Assembly: GCA_947462685.1 (NCBI GenBank)
Contig: CANHPL010000022.1
Coordinates: 1 to 42,428 of the forward strand
Direction: 5' to 3'
Length of the DNA: 42,428 bases
Source of the DNA: Burkholderiaceae bacterium
GTDB taxonomy: Bacteria; Pseudomonadota; Gammaproteobacteria; Burkholderiales; Burkholderiaceae
The translations under genes were made by a program, and so were the position numbers. Position 1 is the first letter of the stretch. The number at the start of each line of letters is the position of its first letter. The notes beneath the pieces are model-generated. The model was not told where the DNA came from. It saw nothing but the letters and a program-made list of their open reading frames with translations, and searched no databases. This document shows positions 18,532 to 27,103 of this stretch, in pieces.

Positions 18532-19710
18532 TTAACAAACTTCAAATAAACCTGCGGCACCTTGTCCACCACCAACACACATGGTGACGACGACATATTT
18601 GGCTTTCCGACGCTTTCCTTCAATTAATGCATGACCAACCATTCTGGCACCAGAAACCCCATAAGGATGGCCAACAGCAATAGCACCACCGTTAACATTT
18701 AAAATTTCATCTGGAATACCAAGTTTGTCTCGACAATATAATACTTGAACAGCAAAAGCTTCATTAAGCTCCCAAAGCCCGATGTCTGAAATTTTTACCC
18801 CAGCTCTTTCTAATAGCCTTGGGATAGCAAATACCGGTCCAATCCCCATTTCATCAGGTTCACACCCAGCAATAGCAAAACCTCTAAAAATACCCAACGG
18901 TGATAAGCCTCTTTTTTCAGCCAATTTTGCATTCATCACCACCGCAGCACTTGCTCCATCAGAAAATTGACTAGCATTCCCTGCAGTAATAACACCACCA
19001 GGCAAAGCTGAACGAATTTTTCTGACAGCTTCTAGGTTAGTATCTGCACGAATACCTTCATCCGTTGAAATAGTCACTTCCTTCGTTAAAAGCATTTTGG
19101 TATCTGTATCTACAACTCCCATGGTGACTTTTATTGGCGATATTTCGTCAACAAAGAGGCCTTGGTCTCTTGCATTGGCTGCTCGCAATTGACTACGAAC
19201 ACCATATTCATCTTGAAGATCTTTACTGATGTTGTAGCGCTTTGCTACTTGCTCAGCCGTTTGAAGCATCGTCCAATAAAGTTCTGGTTTAGTTTTTTGG
19301 AGGGTTGGTTCAAGAAGCATATGTTGATTCATTTCTAGTTGCACACAAGAGATAGATTCAACACCACCAGCAACTATGACAGGAACTTGATCAACTATCA
19401 CGCTTTGTGCAGCCATGGCAATCGCTTGTAAACCTGATGAGCAAAAACGATTAATCGTTACGCCTCCAACGCTTACTGGAAGTCCTGCTTTAATGGCTAT
19501 TTGTCTAGCAATATTTAAACCGGTCGCACCTTCGGGGTTTGCACAACCCATCATGACATCTTCAATCTCGGCAGGATCGACTTTAGCCCGAGCAACAGCC
19601 TCTTGAACAACATGCCCACCAAGGACTGCTCCATGAGTCATGTTAAAACCACCTCGCCAAGACTTCGTCAGAGGAGTGCGAGCTGTTGAAACAATTACGG
19701 CATCAGTCAT
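18532..19710 (-). CDS. Acetyl-CoA C-acyltransferase (thiolase)
   Basis: A 392-residue thiolase that cleaves 3-ketoacyl-CoA with CoA to acetyl-CoA (or runs in reverse). The nucleophile is Cys90 in [11 protein letters not shown]; the general-base His is in [17 protein letters not shown]; the second catalytic Cys is in [13 protein letters not shown] near the C-terminus. A GGAG ribosome-binding site precedes the ATG. With the FadB-like multifunctional enzyme immediately upstream it makes the fadBA-type core of the cluster. Chain-length preference cannot be told from sequence. Confidence 0.95.
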   Translation of the reverse strand: MTDAVIVSTARTPLTKSWRGGFNMTHGAVLGGHVVQEAVARAKVDPAEIEDVMMGCANPEGATGLNIARQIAIKAGLPVSVGGVTINRFCSSGLQAIAMAAQSVIVDQVPVIVAGGVESISCVQLEMNQHMLLEPTLQKTKPELYWTMLQTAEQVAKRYNISKDLQDEYGVRSQLRAANARDQGLFVDEISPIKVTMGVVDTDTKMLLTKEVTISTDEGIRADTNLEAVRKIRSALPGGVITAGNASQFSDGASAAVVMNAKLAEKRGLSPLGIFRGFAIAGCEPDEMGIGPVFAIPRLLERAGVKISDIGLWELNEAFAVQVLYCRDKLGIPDEILNVNGGAIAVGHPYGVSGARMVGHALIEGKRRKAKYVVVTMCVGGGQGAAGLFEVC

Positions 19711-19731
19711 AATATCTCCATGAATTAATCA

Positions 19732-21822
19732 TTAGGAACCAGTTAAGGTTTTCATTTGAGTTAAAGAATCTTGCAATAACTTAGCAGGAAGCCAAAATGG
19801 ATCTTTACTTGCTTCATAGAATTTCAAACAAACTTGAATGACTTGAAATAAACCAACTTCATCAGCATACTTCAAAGGCCCCCCCCGATAGATAGGGAAA
19901 CCATAACCTGTAAGGTAGACAATATCAATATCCGATGCTCTTTGAGCGATTCCTTCTTCGATGATTCGAGCACCCTCGTTGATCAACGCAAAAATACAAT
20001 ATTGAACAATCTCTTCACTCGAAATCTCTCTTGCTTGTATTCCATGATTCGCTCTAAATTCCACTAAGAGTTGTTCAAGGCCTGGATCTGGAATAGGCTT
20101 GCGACTTCCTTTTTCGTAGAGATACCAACCTTTTCCTGTTTTTTGACCAAATCTGCCAGCTTCACAGATCTGATCTGCAAATGCAGAGTACTTCAATTCA
20201 GGCTGCTCTATTGCACGGCGCTTTCGTATTGCCCAACCAATATCATTACCAGCTAAATCGCTCATTCGAAATGGCCCCATGACCATACCAAAATCTTCTA
20301 AAGCTTGATCAATTTGCCATGGAGTTGCACCTTGTTCCAACAAAAATCCAGCCATTCTTAAATATTGTTCCACCATCCGATTACCAATAAAACCATCACA
20401 AACTCGACAAATTACTGGAGTTTTCTTCATCTTTTGGGATAACTTCATGATCGTAGCAATAACGTCTTTTGAAGTGTGATCACCACGAATCACCTCAACA
20501 AGCTGCATGACATTTGCGGGGCTAAAAAAATGCATGCCAATTACATCTTGGGGACGACTTGTAAACTGCGCAATTTGATTCACATCAAGTGTAGAAGTAT
20601 TGGTTGCTAAAATCGCGCCTGATTTGACAATGGCATCAAGCTTCTTAAACACTTGTTCTTTTACCCCAATGTCTTCAAATACTGCTTCAATCACTAAATC
20701 CACCTGGCTTAATTCTTGATAGTCTAAGGAAGTTTTAATTAACCCCATTCTTTGCTGGAGTTTTTCGATTGTTAACTTCCCCTTTTTGACTGAGCCCTCA
20801 TAATTGGATTTAATGATACTTAATCCCTTCGTCAGTTTTTCTTGCGAGGACTCCAAAATCGTCACCGGTATTCCAGCGTTCACGAAGTTCATCGCGATTC
20901 CACCGCCCATAGTTCCAGCACCAATAATGCCAACATGCTTTATTTCCCGTAATGGCGTATCACTTGGAATATCGGCTACCTTAATCGTATTTCTTTTAGC
21001 AAAAAATGCATAACGCATGGCGCGTGAAACAGAGGTATTCATTAACTCTAAAAAGTAATCACGTTCCTTAGCAATACCTTGCTCAAAGGGCAGAGTAATT
21101 GCTGCAGAAATTGCATCTATCGCTTTCATCGCAGCAGGATAGGGCGCAGCAATTGTCTTCACGGTATTTCTTGAAAACTGTAAAAATCCCTCATATTCCG
21201 GATATTGAATAAGCATATCTCGGATCTTTTTAAGAGGTTTTTTTTCTTCAATGATCTGCTCTGCAAATTGAATCGCAGATAGAATCAAGTCTGTTTCAAA
21301 GATGGCATCAATTAAAGGAGTACCTTTAAATGTAGCAGCAGGTACGGGATCTCCTGAAAGAATAAAGTTAAGTGCTTTTTCGACACCAATGACTCTAGGC
21401 ATCCGTTGTGTGCCGCCAGCTCCTGGTATTAGACCTAGTTTAATTTCGGGTAAGGCAAAGGATGCTTTAGGACTAGCAACTCGGTAATGACATCCCAGTG
21501 CTAATTCCATTCCACCTCCCATACATACACCCTGGATTGCAGCAATAACTGGTTTAGGACAATTTTCAATCACTCGAATCACAGACTGGAGGTGAGGCTC
21601 AGTAAGTGCCTTTAAAGTCCCAAATTCTTTAATATCGGCACCACCAGAAAATGATTTTTCTGATCCCGTAATTACAATTGCTTGAATAACCGGATTTTCA
21701 ACAGCTTGTCGAATCCCCTCAATAATTGCCATACGTAGGTCATAACCTAGGCCATTGACGGGCGGGTGATTCATGGTGATTAACGCCACCTGATTTATAG
21801 TCTCGAAATGCGTAAGGCTCAT
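19732..21822 (-). CDS. fadB: Bifunctional enoyl-CoA hydratase / 3-hydroxyacyl-CoA dehydrogenase
   Basis: A 696-residue fusion carrying steps two and three of beta-oxidation. The N-terminal crotonase domain (1-about 190) has SGGADIKEFG and the acid-base glutamate tract ALPEIKLGLIPGAGGTQR. The NAD-binding dehydrogenase domain (about 295-480) opens VGIIGAGTMGGGIAMNFVNA and has the catalytic His/Glu in GMHFFSPANVMQLVEV. The C-terminal dehydrogenase domains include GYGFPIYRGGPLKYAD. An AAGGAA ribosome-binding site precedes the ATG. It is shorter than E. coli FadB and closer to the peroxisomal/FadN-like multifunctional type, so the symbol is by function only. Confidence 0.94.
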   Translation of the reverse strand: MSLTHFETINQVALITMNHPPVNGLGYDLRMAIIEGIRQAVENPVIQAIVITGSEKSFSGGADIKEFGTLKALTEPHLQSVIRVIENCPKPVIAAIQGVCMGGGMELALGCHYRVASPKASFALPEIKLGLIPGAGGTQRMPRVIGVEKALNFILSGDPVPAATFKGTPLIDAIFETDLILSAIQFAEQIIEEKKPLKKIRDMLIQYPEYEGFLQFSRNTVKTIAAPYPAAMKAIDAISAAITLPFEQGIAKERDYFLELMNTSVSRAMRYAFFAKRNTIKVADIPSDTPLREIKHVGIIGAGTMGGGIAMNFVNAGIPVTILESSQEKLTKGLSIIKSNYEGSVKKGKLTIEKLQQRMGLIKTSLDYQELSQVDLVIEAVFEDIGVKEQVFKKLDAIVKSGAILATNTSTLDVNQIAQFTSRPQDVIGMHFFSPANVMQLVEVIRGDHTSKDVIATIMKLSQKMKKTPVICRVCDGFIGNRMVEQYLRMAGFLLEQGATPWQIDQALEDFGMVMGPFRMSDLAGNDIGWAIRKRRAIEQPELKYSAFADQICEAGRFGQKTGKGWYLYEKGSRKPIPDPGLEQLLVEFRANHGIQAREISSEEIVQYCIFALINEGARIIEEGIAQRASDIDIVYLTGYGFPIYRGGPLKYADEVGLFQVIQVCLKFYEASKDPFWLPAKLLQDSLTQMKTLTGS

Positions 21823-21880
21823 ATATTATTCCTTTATTTTCTAGCAATTCAATATCTATTACTTGAAGCAAAATTAATAC

Positions 21881-22609
21881 TCAAATTAATTCAACTCTAC
21901 CCTCAGATGTTAAATAGGGAACTACAGGATAGATATCTTTTTGAGCAGCAAAAACTAGCTCCTCATTCCATCTTCTATCGTTTAACAATTTTCCAACACG
22001 TGAAGTATTCAGTACGTCGATAGCCGATCCACTATCGTGAAATACCTTTGCAGCTTTTGCACTATCGGATAGTTCTAAATCTTGTCCACGATGGTGATTC
22101 ATAAAAATCTCTACAAAGTATCCGGCACCATAAAAGTCTTCGATATTAAATTGGTCATTTGACCCTGAACAGACAATAAGAATCGTCTCATTTTGCCAAT
22201 AGCTCATAACATGCTGAACAATCGACTGAGCATTGAGAAGAGCGCCAACCAATGTTTTCTTTGCTGTTTTGCAATCATTTAAGGCGACTGTACCATTTGT
22301 CGTGCAATACACTAAATAACAATTTTCCATGCCTGATTGTAAAAGTGCGATTGGTGTTGGTTGAATGAATCCGGATAAAGTATCTGCATTGAGTTCACCT
22401 GAAAACTTGTAGTTTGAATAATCAGGATTGTTTTGCAAAGATAAAGCCTGATCATAATTTCTCACAGGAGTAATCTGCTTACAACCATTTGCCATTGCTG
22501 TCACTATCGAGGTAGTTGCAATCAAGATATCAAGAACAATCACGACTTTATCATGCAGTTGTTCTTTTTTTAACTCTGATTTATTAGTTAAAACATGTAA
22601 TTTATTCAT
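21881..22609 (-). CDS. ComB-like (2-phosphosulfolactate phosphatase) protein, divergent
   Basis: A 242-residue member of the ComB fold: VVIVLDILIATTSIVTAMANG (27-42 region), VYCTTNGTVAL (100-110) and FNIEDFYGAGYFVE (about 155-168) match the family. ComB hydrolyses 2-phosphosulfolactate in coenzyme M synthesis, a pathway not expected here. Two family motifs are altered. The usual D-V-L-R-A-T appears as D-I-L-I-A-T with Ile30 for Arg, and the usual G-F-x-x-G-N-S-P appears as GFIQPTP. A changed or lost phosphatase activity is likely. It lies between fadB and a MaoC gene (3-base gap), so its role is probably in acyl-CoA metabolism (inference). Confidence 0.8.
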   Translation of the reverse strand: MNKLHVLTNKSELKKEQLHDKVVIVLDILIATTSIVTAMANGCKQITPVRNYDQALSLQNNPDYSNYKFSGELNADTLSGFIQPTPIALLQSGMENCYLVYCTTNGTVALNDCKTAKKTLVGALLNAQSIVQHVMSYWQNETILIVCSGSNDQFNIEDFYGAGYFVEIFMNHHRGQDLELSDSAKAAKVFHDSGSAIDVLNTSRVGKLLNDRRWNEELVFAAQKDIYPVVPYLTSEGRVELI

Positions 22610-22612
22610 TAA

Positions 22613-23071
22613 CTACTTTCCACTCGGACGTTTCTCAAACATATTCATTGCTTCAATCGTTGTGGTAAGTTCATCATATTGGTTATAACAACACCACTTG
22701 GACTGAATCATGCCAAGATGGGGCTTGCTATTGAGTGGACGAGTATCGAGAACTTCTACAACGGTTCTTAGAGTATCTCCTGGACGAACAGGTTTTATCC
22801 ATTTCAGACTCTCAAGTCCTGGCGAACCAACCGATGAAGAGTTTGTGATAAAGCCGTCACAAACCATGCGCATCATAAAAGAACCCGTTTGCCATCCACT
22901 GGCGATGAGACCTTTAAAAATGGTATTTTCCGCGGCTTCCTTACTGACATGGAAACGCTGAGGATCATATTGACTAGCGAAGTCAAGAATCTGTGATTCC
23001 GATATAGTCATCGTTCCACAATGGATAACTTGACCTTTAAAGAAATCTTCCCAATAATAAAAATGACTCAT
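22613..23071 (-). CDS. MaoC-family dehydratase
   Basis: A 152-residue hot-dog protein with the hydratase dyad region ASQYDPQRFHVSKEAAENT and the following GLIASGWQTGSFMMRM. The late strand KWIKPVRPGDTLRTVVEVLD is typical of MaoC dehydratases acting on small or branched enoyl-CoAs. It is the third gene of the cluster, 19 bases after the thioesterase and 3 bases before the ComB-like gene. Together with the crotonase genes, the cluster contains hydratases of both stereochemical types. Confidence 0.92.
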   Translation of the reverse strand: MSHFYYWEDFFKGQVIHCGTMTISESQILDFASQYDPQRFHVSKEAAENTIFKGLIASGWQTGSFMMRMVCDGFITNSSSVGSPGLESLKWIKPVRPGDTLRTVVEVLDTRPLNSKPHLGMIQSKWCCYNQYDELTTTIEAMNMFEKRPSGK

Positions 23072-23090
23072 TTTCTGTTCCTAATCTCAT

Positions 23091-23546
23091 TCATGAACTA
23101 ACTTTTTGTAAGCGCTGTAACATTGTAAAAACTCCACTTGTCCGCAGTATTAACTTGTCACCTACTTTTAAATAACAATCCGCAAAGCTCATTTTCGCGC
23201 CAATCTTATGAATTTTTATTTCTGTATGAACCCAGTCGCCAGGTTTCGGACTGGCAATAAAATCTGAATTTAGGTGCACTGTCACCAACTTTTGTGGTGG
23301 ATCCGTCGCTCTTGACAGGTTGTATCCCAATGCAGAATCTGCCATCGAAATCAACATTCCACCATGTGCGGAACCCCAAATATTCGTATGCTTATCTTCT
23401 ATCAAGATGCCAAAGATTTTTTCATGATGTCCATCATCATGAACATAATTTTTATAGTACCAGGGCCCGAGTAAAGTCAAAAACTTTTCTGCTGATGCAG
23501 ACATTGTGTGATGTTCAAAACCCTCTGGAATACTAGATATGGTCAT
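23091..23546 (-). CDS. PaaI-family thioesterase
   Basis: A 151-residue hot-dog thioesterase with the motif IWGSAHGGMLISMADSALGYNL and the strand KLVTVHLNSDFIASPKPGDWV. It probably hydrolyses an acyl-CoA of the same pathway as the second thioesterase of the cluster at 18124-18519; the two differ strongly in sequence, so they are unlikely to be recent duplicates. It begins 2 bases after the enoyl-CoA hydratase stop, so co-translation is likely. Confidence 0.9.
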   Translation of the reverse strand: MTISSIPEGFEHHTMSASAEKFLTLLGPWYYKNYVHDDGHHEKIFGILIEDKHTNIWGSAHGGMLISMADSALGYNLSRATDPPQKLVTVHLNSDFIASPKPGDWVHTEIKIHKIGAKMSFADCYLKVGDKLILRTSGVFTMLQRLQKVSS

Positions 23547-23548
23547 TT

Positions 23549-24346
23549 TTATACACTAGATGAAGTTTTAAAAAGCGATCTATTAGGAAGCCTTTTCTCT
23601 ATAAAAGCCAAAAGGATTTCTTTAGCCGCAGGTTGTTGTAACAACTGGACAAACTCATTAAATTCGTTATCGATTGTTTCATTAATTGCAGCGCTATGAT
23701 GTTTTTTTAATAATCTTTTACTCGACTGTAATGAATTAACTGGTTTCAAAGCTAATTGACAACAAATATCTAGAGCATTGGTTAGCAATTGCTCTTTGGA
23801 GCATATCTGATTGATAATTCCAGCACGATAAGCTGTTTGACTATCGAAATAATTCCCCAATAATAAGAGCTCATTACTTAATTTTGTACCGGCTATAAAG
23901 GGTAATATATAGCTTGATGCACCTTCTGGGCTTAAACCAAGATTGACAAAAGGTAGTTGAAATTGAGCATCCTCAGTAGCAATCACGTAATCACAATGCA
24001 GCAGTAGGGTAGTACCAATACCAATGGCTTTTCCACCAACTGCGGCTACCAAAGGTTTCTGACAATTAGCAATCAGTTTTAAAAAATCAAAGGCCGCTGA
24101 TGCGTCCCCTTGAATAGGTTTAATAAATTCATTTAAATCATTACCTGAAGTAAAAAGATCCTCTTGAGCATGTAAATACATAACATGCACTTCTGAATTA
24201 GACTCTCCATGCTGGATTGCAGCCTTGAGAGACTGGTACATTAAAGAGGTAAGAGCATTTTTTTTCTCTCGACGGTCAATTTCTATCTCTAAAATATGCT
24301 CATGAATGCTAACTTTTATATGAGAATTTGTATCAGCTTGAATCAT
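23549..24346 (-). CDS. Enoyl-CoA hydratase/isomerase family protein
   Basis: A 265-residue crotonase-fold protein, first gene of the acyl-CoA cluster. Family tracts are EIEIDRREKKNALTSLMYQSL, the oxyanion-hole region LFTSGNDLNEF, VGGKAIGIGTTLLLHCDYVIA and FQLPFVNLGLSPEGASSYIL. In the last, the hydratase glutamate of the E-x-x-x-G-x-x-P pattern is replaced, as in delta3-delta2 enoyl-CoA isomerases, so isomerisation of unsaturated acyl-CoAs is the better guess. The upstream gap of 85 bases is shared with the divergent queE gene and should hold the cluster promoter. Confidence 0.88.
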   Translation of the reverse strand: MIQADTNSHIKVSIHEHILEIEIDRREKKNALTSLMYQSLKAAIQHGESNSEVHVMYLHAQEDLFTSGNDLNEFIKPIQGDASAAFDFLKLIANCQKPLVAAVGGKAIGIGTTLLLHCDYVIATEDAQFQLPFVNLGLSPEGASSYILPFIAGTKLSNELLLLGNYFDSQTAYRAGIINQICSKEQLLTNALDICCQLALKPVNSLQSSKRLLKKHHSAAINETIDNEFNEFVQLLQQPAAKEILLAFIEKRLPNRSLFKTSSSV

Positions 24347-24417
24347 TAATTTCCAGTATTTTAAATAGAGTGGTTCATTTCTATTATCAATTAAAAAAAT
24401 ATTGCCTTGTTCAAGTT

Positions 24418-24423
24418 TAAAAT
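24418..24423 (+). promoter_or_regulatory. -10-like hexamer of queE
   Basis: TAAAAT ends 8 bases before the queE ATG, with no Shine-Dalgarno sequence between. No -35 hexamer at 16-18 bases is convincing. One of six similar arrangements in the window. Confidence 0.3.
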
Positions 24424-24431
24424 AGAAACCT

Positions 24432-25097
24432 ATGTATACAGTAAAAGAAATCTTTAGTACCTTACAAGGTGAAGGGGCACAAGCTGGAAGAGTTGCCGTA
24501 TTTTGTCGTTTTGCCGGTTGTAATTTATGGTCGGGACGCGAAGAAGACCGCCTTAATTCAGTATGTCAATTTTGCGATACTGATTTTATTGGCACAGATG
24601 GCATAGGGGGTGGGAAGTATTCCACCGCAGCAGAATTAGCAAAGGCTATTGCGCAAGAATGGGCTAAGATGAATTTATCCAGCACCTATCGTTATGTTGT
24701 GTTTACTGGCGGTGAGCCACTTTTACAGCTAGATGATGAATTGATTCAAGCATTAAAGGATGAGCAGTTTGAGATAGCAATTGAAACTAACGGTACCTTA
24801 TCTGCTCCTAAGGGCCTTGACTGGATTTGTGTTAGCCCTAAAGATGGTAGTAATCTAGTCTTGTTACAAGCTGACGAAATCAAGTATGTTGTTCCGCAGA
24901 ATAATGAAATTCCTCAAAAGGATAAAATCATCCAACGACTTAAGCGATTTGAGCAAATGAATTTTAAGAATTTTTTTCTCCAAGCTATGGACAGTCCAGC
25001 CAAAGATCAACATCTCCAACTTGCCATTGAGTTATGTAAAGATCGCCCTATATGGCGATTAAGTATTCAGCAACATAAATATTTAAATTTACCTTGA
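24432..25097 (+). CDS. queE: 7-carboxy-7-deazaguanine synthase
   Basis: A 221-residue radical SAM enzyme that contracts 6-carboxytetrahydropterin to 7-carboxy-7-deazaguanine, a queuosine precursor. The iron-sulfur cluster cysteines are Cys30-x14-Cys45-x2-Cys48 (AGCNLWSGREED then CQFCDTDF), the unusual spacing known for Burkholderia-type QueE rather than the classic CxxxCxxC. The tract FTGGEPLLQLD is the SAM-binding GGEP motif. It is followed by queD after 7 bases. No queC or queF is in the window. Confidence 0.96.
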   Translation: MYTVKEIFSTLQGEGAQAGRVAVFCRFAGCNLWSGREEDRLNSVCQFCDTDFIGTDGIGGGKYSTAAELAKAIAQEWAKMNLSSTYRYVVFTGGEPLLQLDDELIQALKDEQFEIAIETNGTLSAPKGLDWICVSPKDGSNLVLLQADEIKYVVPQNNEIPQKDKIIQRLKRFEQMNFKNFFLQAMDSPAKDQHLQLAIELCKDRPIWRLSIQQHKYLNLP

Positions 25098-25104
25098 GAA
25101 ACTA

Positions 25105-25563
25105 ATGTCACTATTTCAAATTACCAGAAGGCTTGAGTTTGATGCAGGCCATCGAATTCCAAATCATCTAGGTCAATGTCGTCACCTTCACGGCCATCGT
25201 TACCAAATTGAAGTTACTTTACGTGGTGATTTAAACCAAAGCCAAGGAAGTTCGGAGGAGGGGATGATGATGGATTTTGGACATATTAAATCGATCATGC
25301 AAGAATTTATTATGGAGCCTTGGGATCATTCTTTTTTTGTGGCGAGAATCGATACGCAACTAATTGGTTTTTTAAGTACAATTCCTGATCACAAAACGAC
25401 TATCATCGACGGTGTTCCCACTGCTGAAAATCTAGCCAAAATTGCTTTTGATCGTTTAGCTCCAGTATTCCTAGAGAAATATCTGGGGCGCATCCGCCTA
25501 TATCAATTAAGACTTTATGAAACTCCCAATTGTTGGGCAGATATTTTTGATGAAACAGCTTGA
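25105..25563 (+). CDS. queD: 6-carboxy-5,6,7,8-tetrahydropterin synthase
   Basis: A 152-residue T-fold enzyme that makes 6-carboxytetrahydropterin from dihydroneopterin triphosphate, directly before QueE in queuosine synthesis. Zinc ligands are His16, His29 and His31 in EFDAGHRIPNHLGQCRHLHGH, with catalytic Cys25 in the same stretch. The later tract YQLRLYETPNCWADI ends with the conserved pterin-binding glutamate. The tadA start codon lies inside the last codons of this gene. Confidence 0.96.
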   Translation: MSLFQITRRLEFDAGHRIPNHLGQCRHLHGHRYQIEVTLRGDLNQSQGSSEEGMMMDFGHIKSIMQEFIMEPWDHSFFVARIDTQLIGFLSTIPDHKTTIIDGVPTAENLAKIAFDRLAPVFLEKYLGRIRLYQLRLYETPNCWADIFDETA

Positions 25564-26017
25564 CCACCAACATTGGATGAAAATAGCTTTAAATGAGGCA
25601 AATCAAGCTGCTTTGCAAAATGAGGTGCCTGTAGGTGCAGTGCTAGTGTTCAATAATCAAGAAGTATCCCGGGGGCATAATATGCCTCTCCAAAGTCATG
25701 ACCCAACAGCACATGCGGAAATCATCGTGTTGCGCAAAGCAGCTATTGCACTTGAAAACTATCGTTTACCAGGCCTTTCTTTGTACGTAACTTTAGAGCC
25801 TTGTTTAATGTGTGCAGGTGCCATCATGAATTCCAGATTATCCAATGTTTATTTCGGTGCTGCTGATAGTAAAACTGGGGTGGCTGGAAGTGTAATGAAT
25901 GCTTTTGAGAATACCCAACTGAATCATCATTGTGTAATTGAGGGCGGGATTTTGGCCCAAGAATGTGCGACAGTATTAAAAGATTTCTTTAAAATCAAGC
26001 GTATAGCAAAAGTGTAA
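25550..26017 (+). CDS. tadA: tRNA-specific adenosine(34) deaminase
   Basis: A 155-residue zinc deaminase that converts A34 to inosine in tRNA-Arg(ACG). I choose the ATG at 25550 (MKQLDHQHWMKIALNEA), overlapping queD by 14 bases; the in-frame ATG at 25517 would add eleven residues encoded inside queD that do not look like the family. Active site: His55-Ala-Glu57 and the zinc cysteines Cys85 and Cys88 in LEPCLMCAGA. It sits with two queuosine genes; both pathways modify anticodon position 34. Confidence 0.96.
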   Translation: MKQLDHQHWMKIALNEANQAALQNEVPVGAVLVFNNQEVSRGHNMPLQSHDPTAHAEIIVLRKAAIALENYRLPGLSLYVTLEPCLMCAGAIMNSRLSNVYFGAADSKTGVAGSVMNAFENTQLNHHCVIEGGILAQECATVLKDFFKIKRIAKV

Positions 26018-26020
26018 AAT
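26015..26020 (+). promoter_or_regulatory. -10-like hexamer of ldcA
   Basis: TAAAAT overlaps the tadA stop codon and ends 6 bases before the ldcA ATG; no Shine-Dalgarno sequence is seen. The -35 region is poor. The gene may also be reached by read-through from tadA. Confidence 0.3.
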
Positions 26021-26026
26021 GTCTTT

Positions 26027-26980
26027 ATGAATGCTTCCTTATTGCCTATTTATTGTTTTGCTCCTTCAGGAAAAATAACTGATATGGAGTCCATTACAAG
26101 AGGAAAGTCCTTTCTCGAGGGGCAGGGGTTTGAACTTCATAATATCGAATGTGCGAACCGTGTTTATCAACGATTTGCTGGATCTGATCAAGAAAGACTT
26201 AATGAAATAAATGACCTGCCTGAAATAACCTCATCTATTGGCCCTCATATTGCCCTTGCGATGCGAGGTGGCTATGGGATTTCACGGCTTTTGCCAAACA
26301 TTCAGTGGGATCGACTTGCTAAAGCAGTCGATGATGGTTTGGTGATTGTTGGACATAGCGATATAAGCTCTTTGGAAATTGGCTTATTTGCCAAAACAGG
26401 AAGGGTTAGTTACGCTGGCCCAATGCTTAGTTATGATTTTGGGGTTCAAATAGCCGAGTTATCTCAATTTACCCTGCATCACTTTCAAGAGGCTGTGCTT
26501 CATCAAAGGTTTGAGGTTCAAGTTCAACATCAGCAACACTGGTTAGAAACAAACCAAGCGCATTATGAAGGTACGCTTTGGGGAGGAAACTTAAGCATTC
26601 TAATGAGTTTACTAAATACATCATATTTCCCGAATAAACCATTGATTAAAAATGGTATTTTATTTATTGAAGATGTCAATGAACACCCATATCGCGTGGA
26701 AAGAATGCTCCTACAGCTTTTGCAGGCTGGAGTCCTTGACTCTCAGCAAGCCATTTTGTTTGGTGATTTCTCAAGCTATCAACTCAGCCCACATGATGAC
26801 GGTTACAGCCTTAATGCAAGTATTTCTTTGATCAAATCTCAGTTAAAAGAGCTCGGGGCAAAGACCCAAATCCTCAACAATTTACCATTTGGTCACTGCC
26901 GTGATAAATTGACTCTACCAGTTGGCGGCAAGTGCCAAATAAATGCCAATAGAGATGGCTTTCATCTTAAAAGTATTTAA
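26027..26980 (+). CDS. ldcA: LD-carboxypeptidase (peptidase S66)
   Basis: A 317-residue serine peptidase that removes the terminal D-alanine from murein tetrapeptides during cell-wall recycling. The nucleophile is Ser111 in VGHSDISSLEIG; the catalytic Glu is in FIEDVNEHPYRVERML and the His in LPFGHCRDKLTLPVGG. No signal peptide, consistent with a cytoplasmic recycling enzyme. The related MccF self-immunity peptidases share this fold, but the overall pattern and the housekeeping context favour LdcA. It starts 9 bases after tadA. Confidence 0.92.
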   Translation: MNASLLPIYCFAPSGKITDMESITRGKSFLEGQGFELHNIECANRVYQRFAGSDQERLNEINDLPEITSSIGPHIALAMRGGYGISRLLPNIQWDRLAKAVDDGLVIVGHSDISSLEIGLFAKTGRVSYAGPMLSYDFGVQIAELSQFTLHHFQEAVLHQRFEVQVQHQQHWLETNQAHYEGTLWGGNLSILMSLLNTSYFPNKPLIKNGILFIEDVNEHPYRVERMLLQLLQAGVLDSQQAILFGDFSSYQLSPHDDGYSLNASISLIKSQLKELGAKTQILNNLPFGHCRDKLTLPVGGKCQINANRDGFHLKSI

Positions 26981-27103
26981 TACCGGTTACTTAGAGGGTA
27001 TTTCTTACTGTTTTACATTTAATAACAAATGCTTCAGAACCGTAATGCAATGTTAAAATAAGCATCTTTAATCGAATTCACTACTTTTTCCCTGAGTTAT
27101 CAC

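Noticed and set aside
26979..27002. Inverted repeat AATACC / GGTATT after ldcA as a terminator
   Set aside because: The stem is only 6 bases with a 12-base loop and no following T-run; too weak to call.
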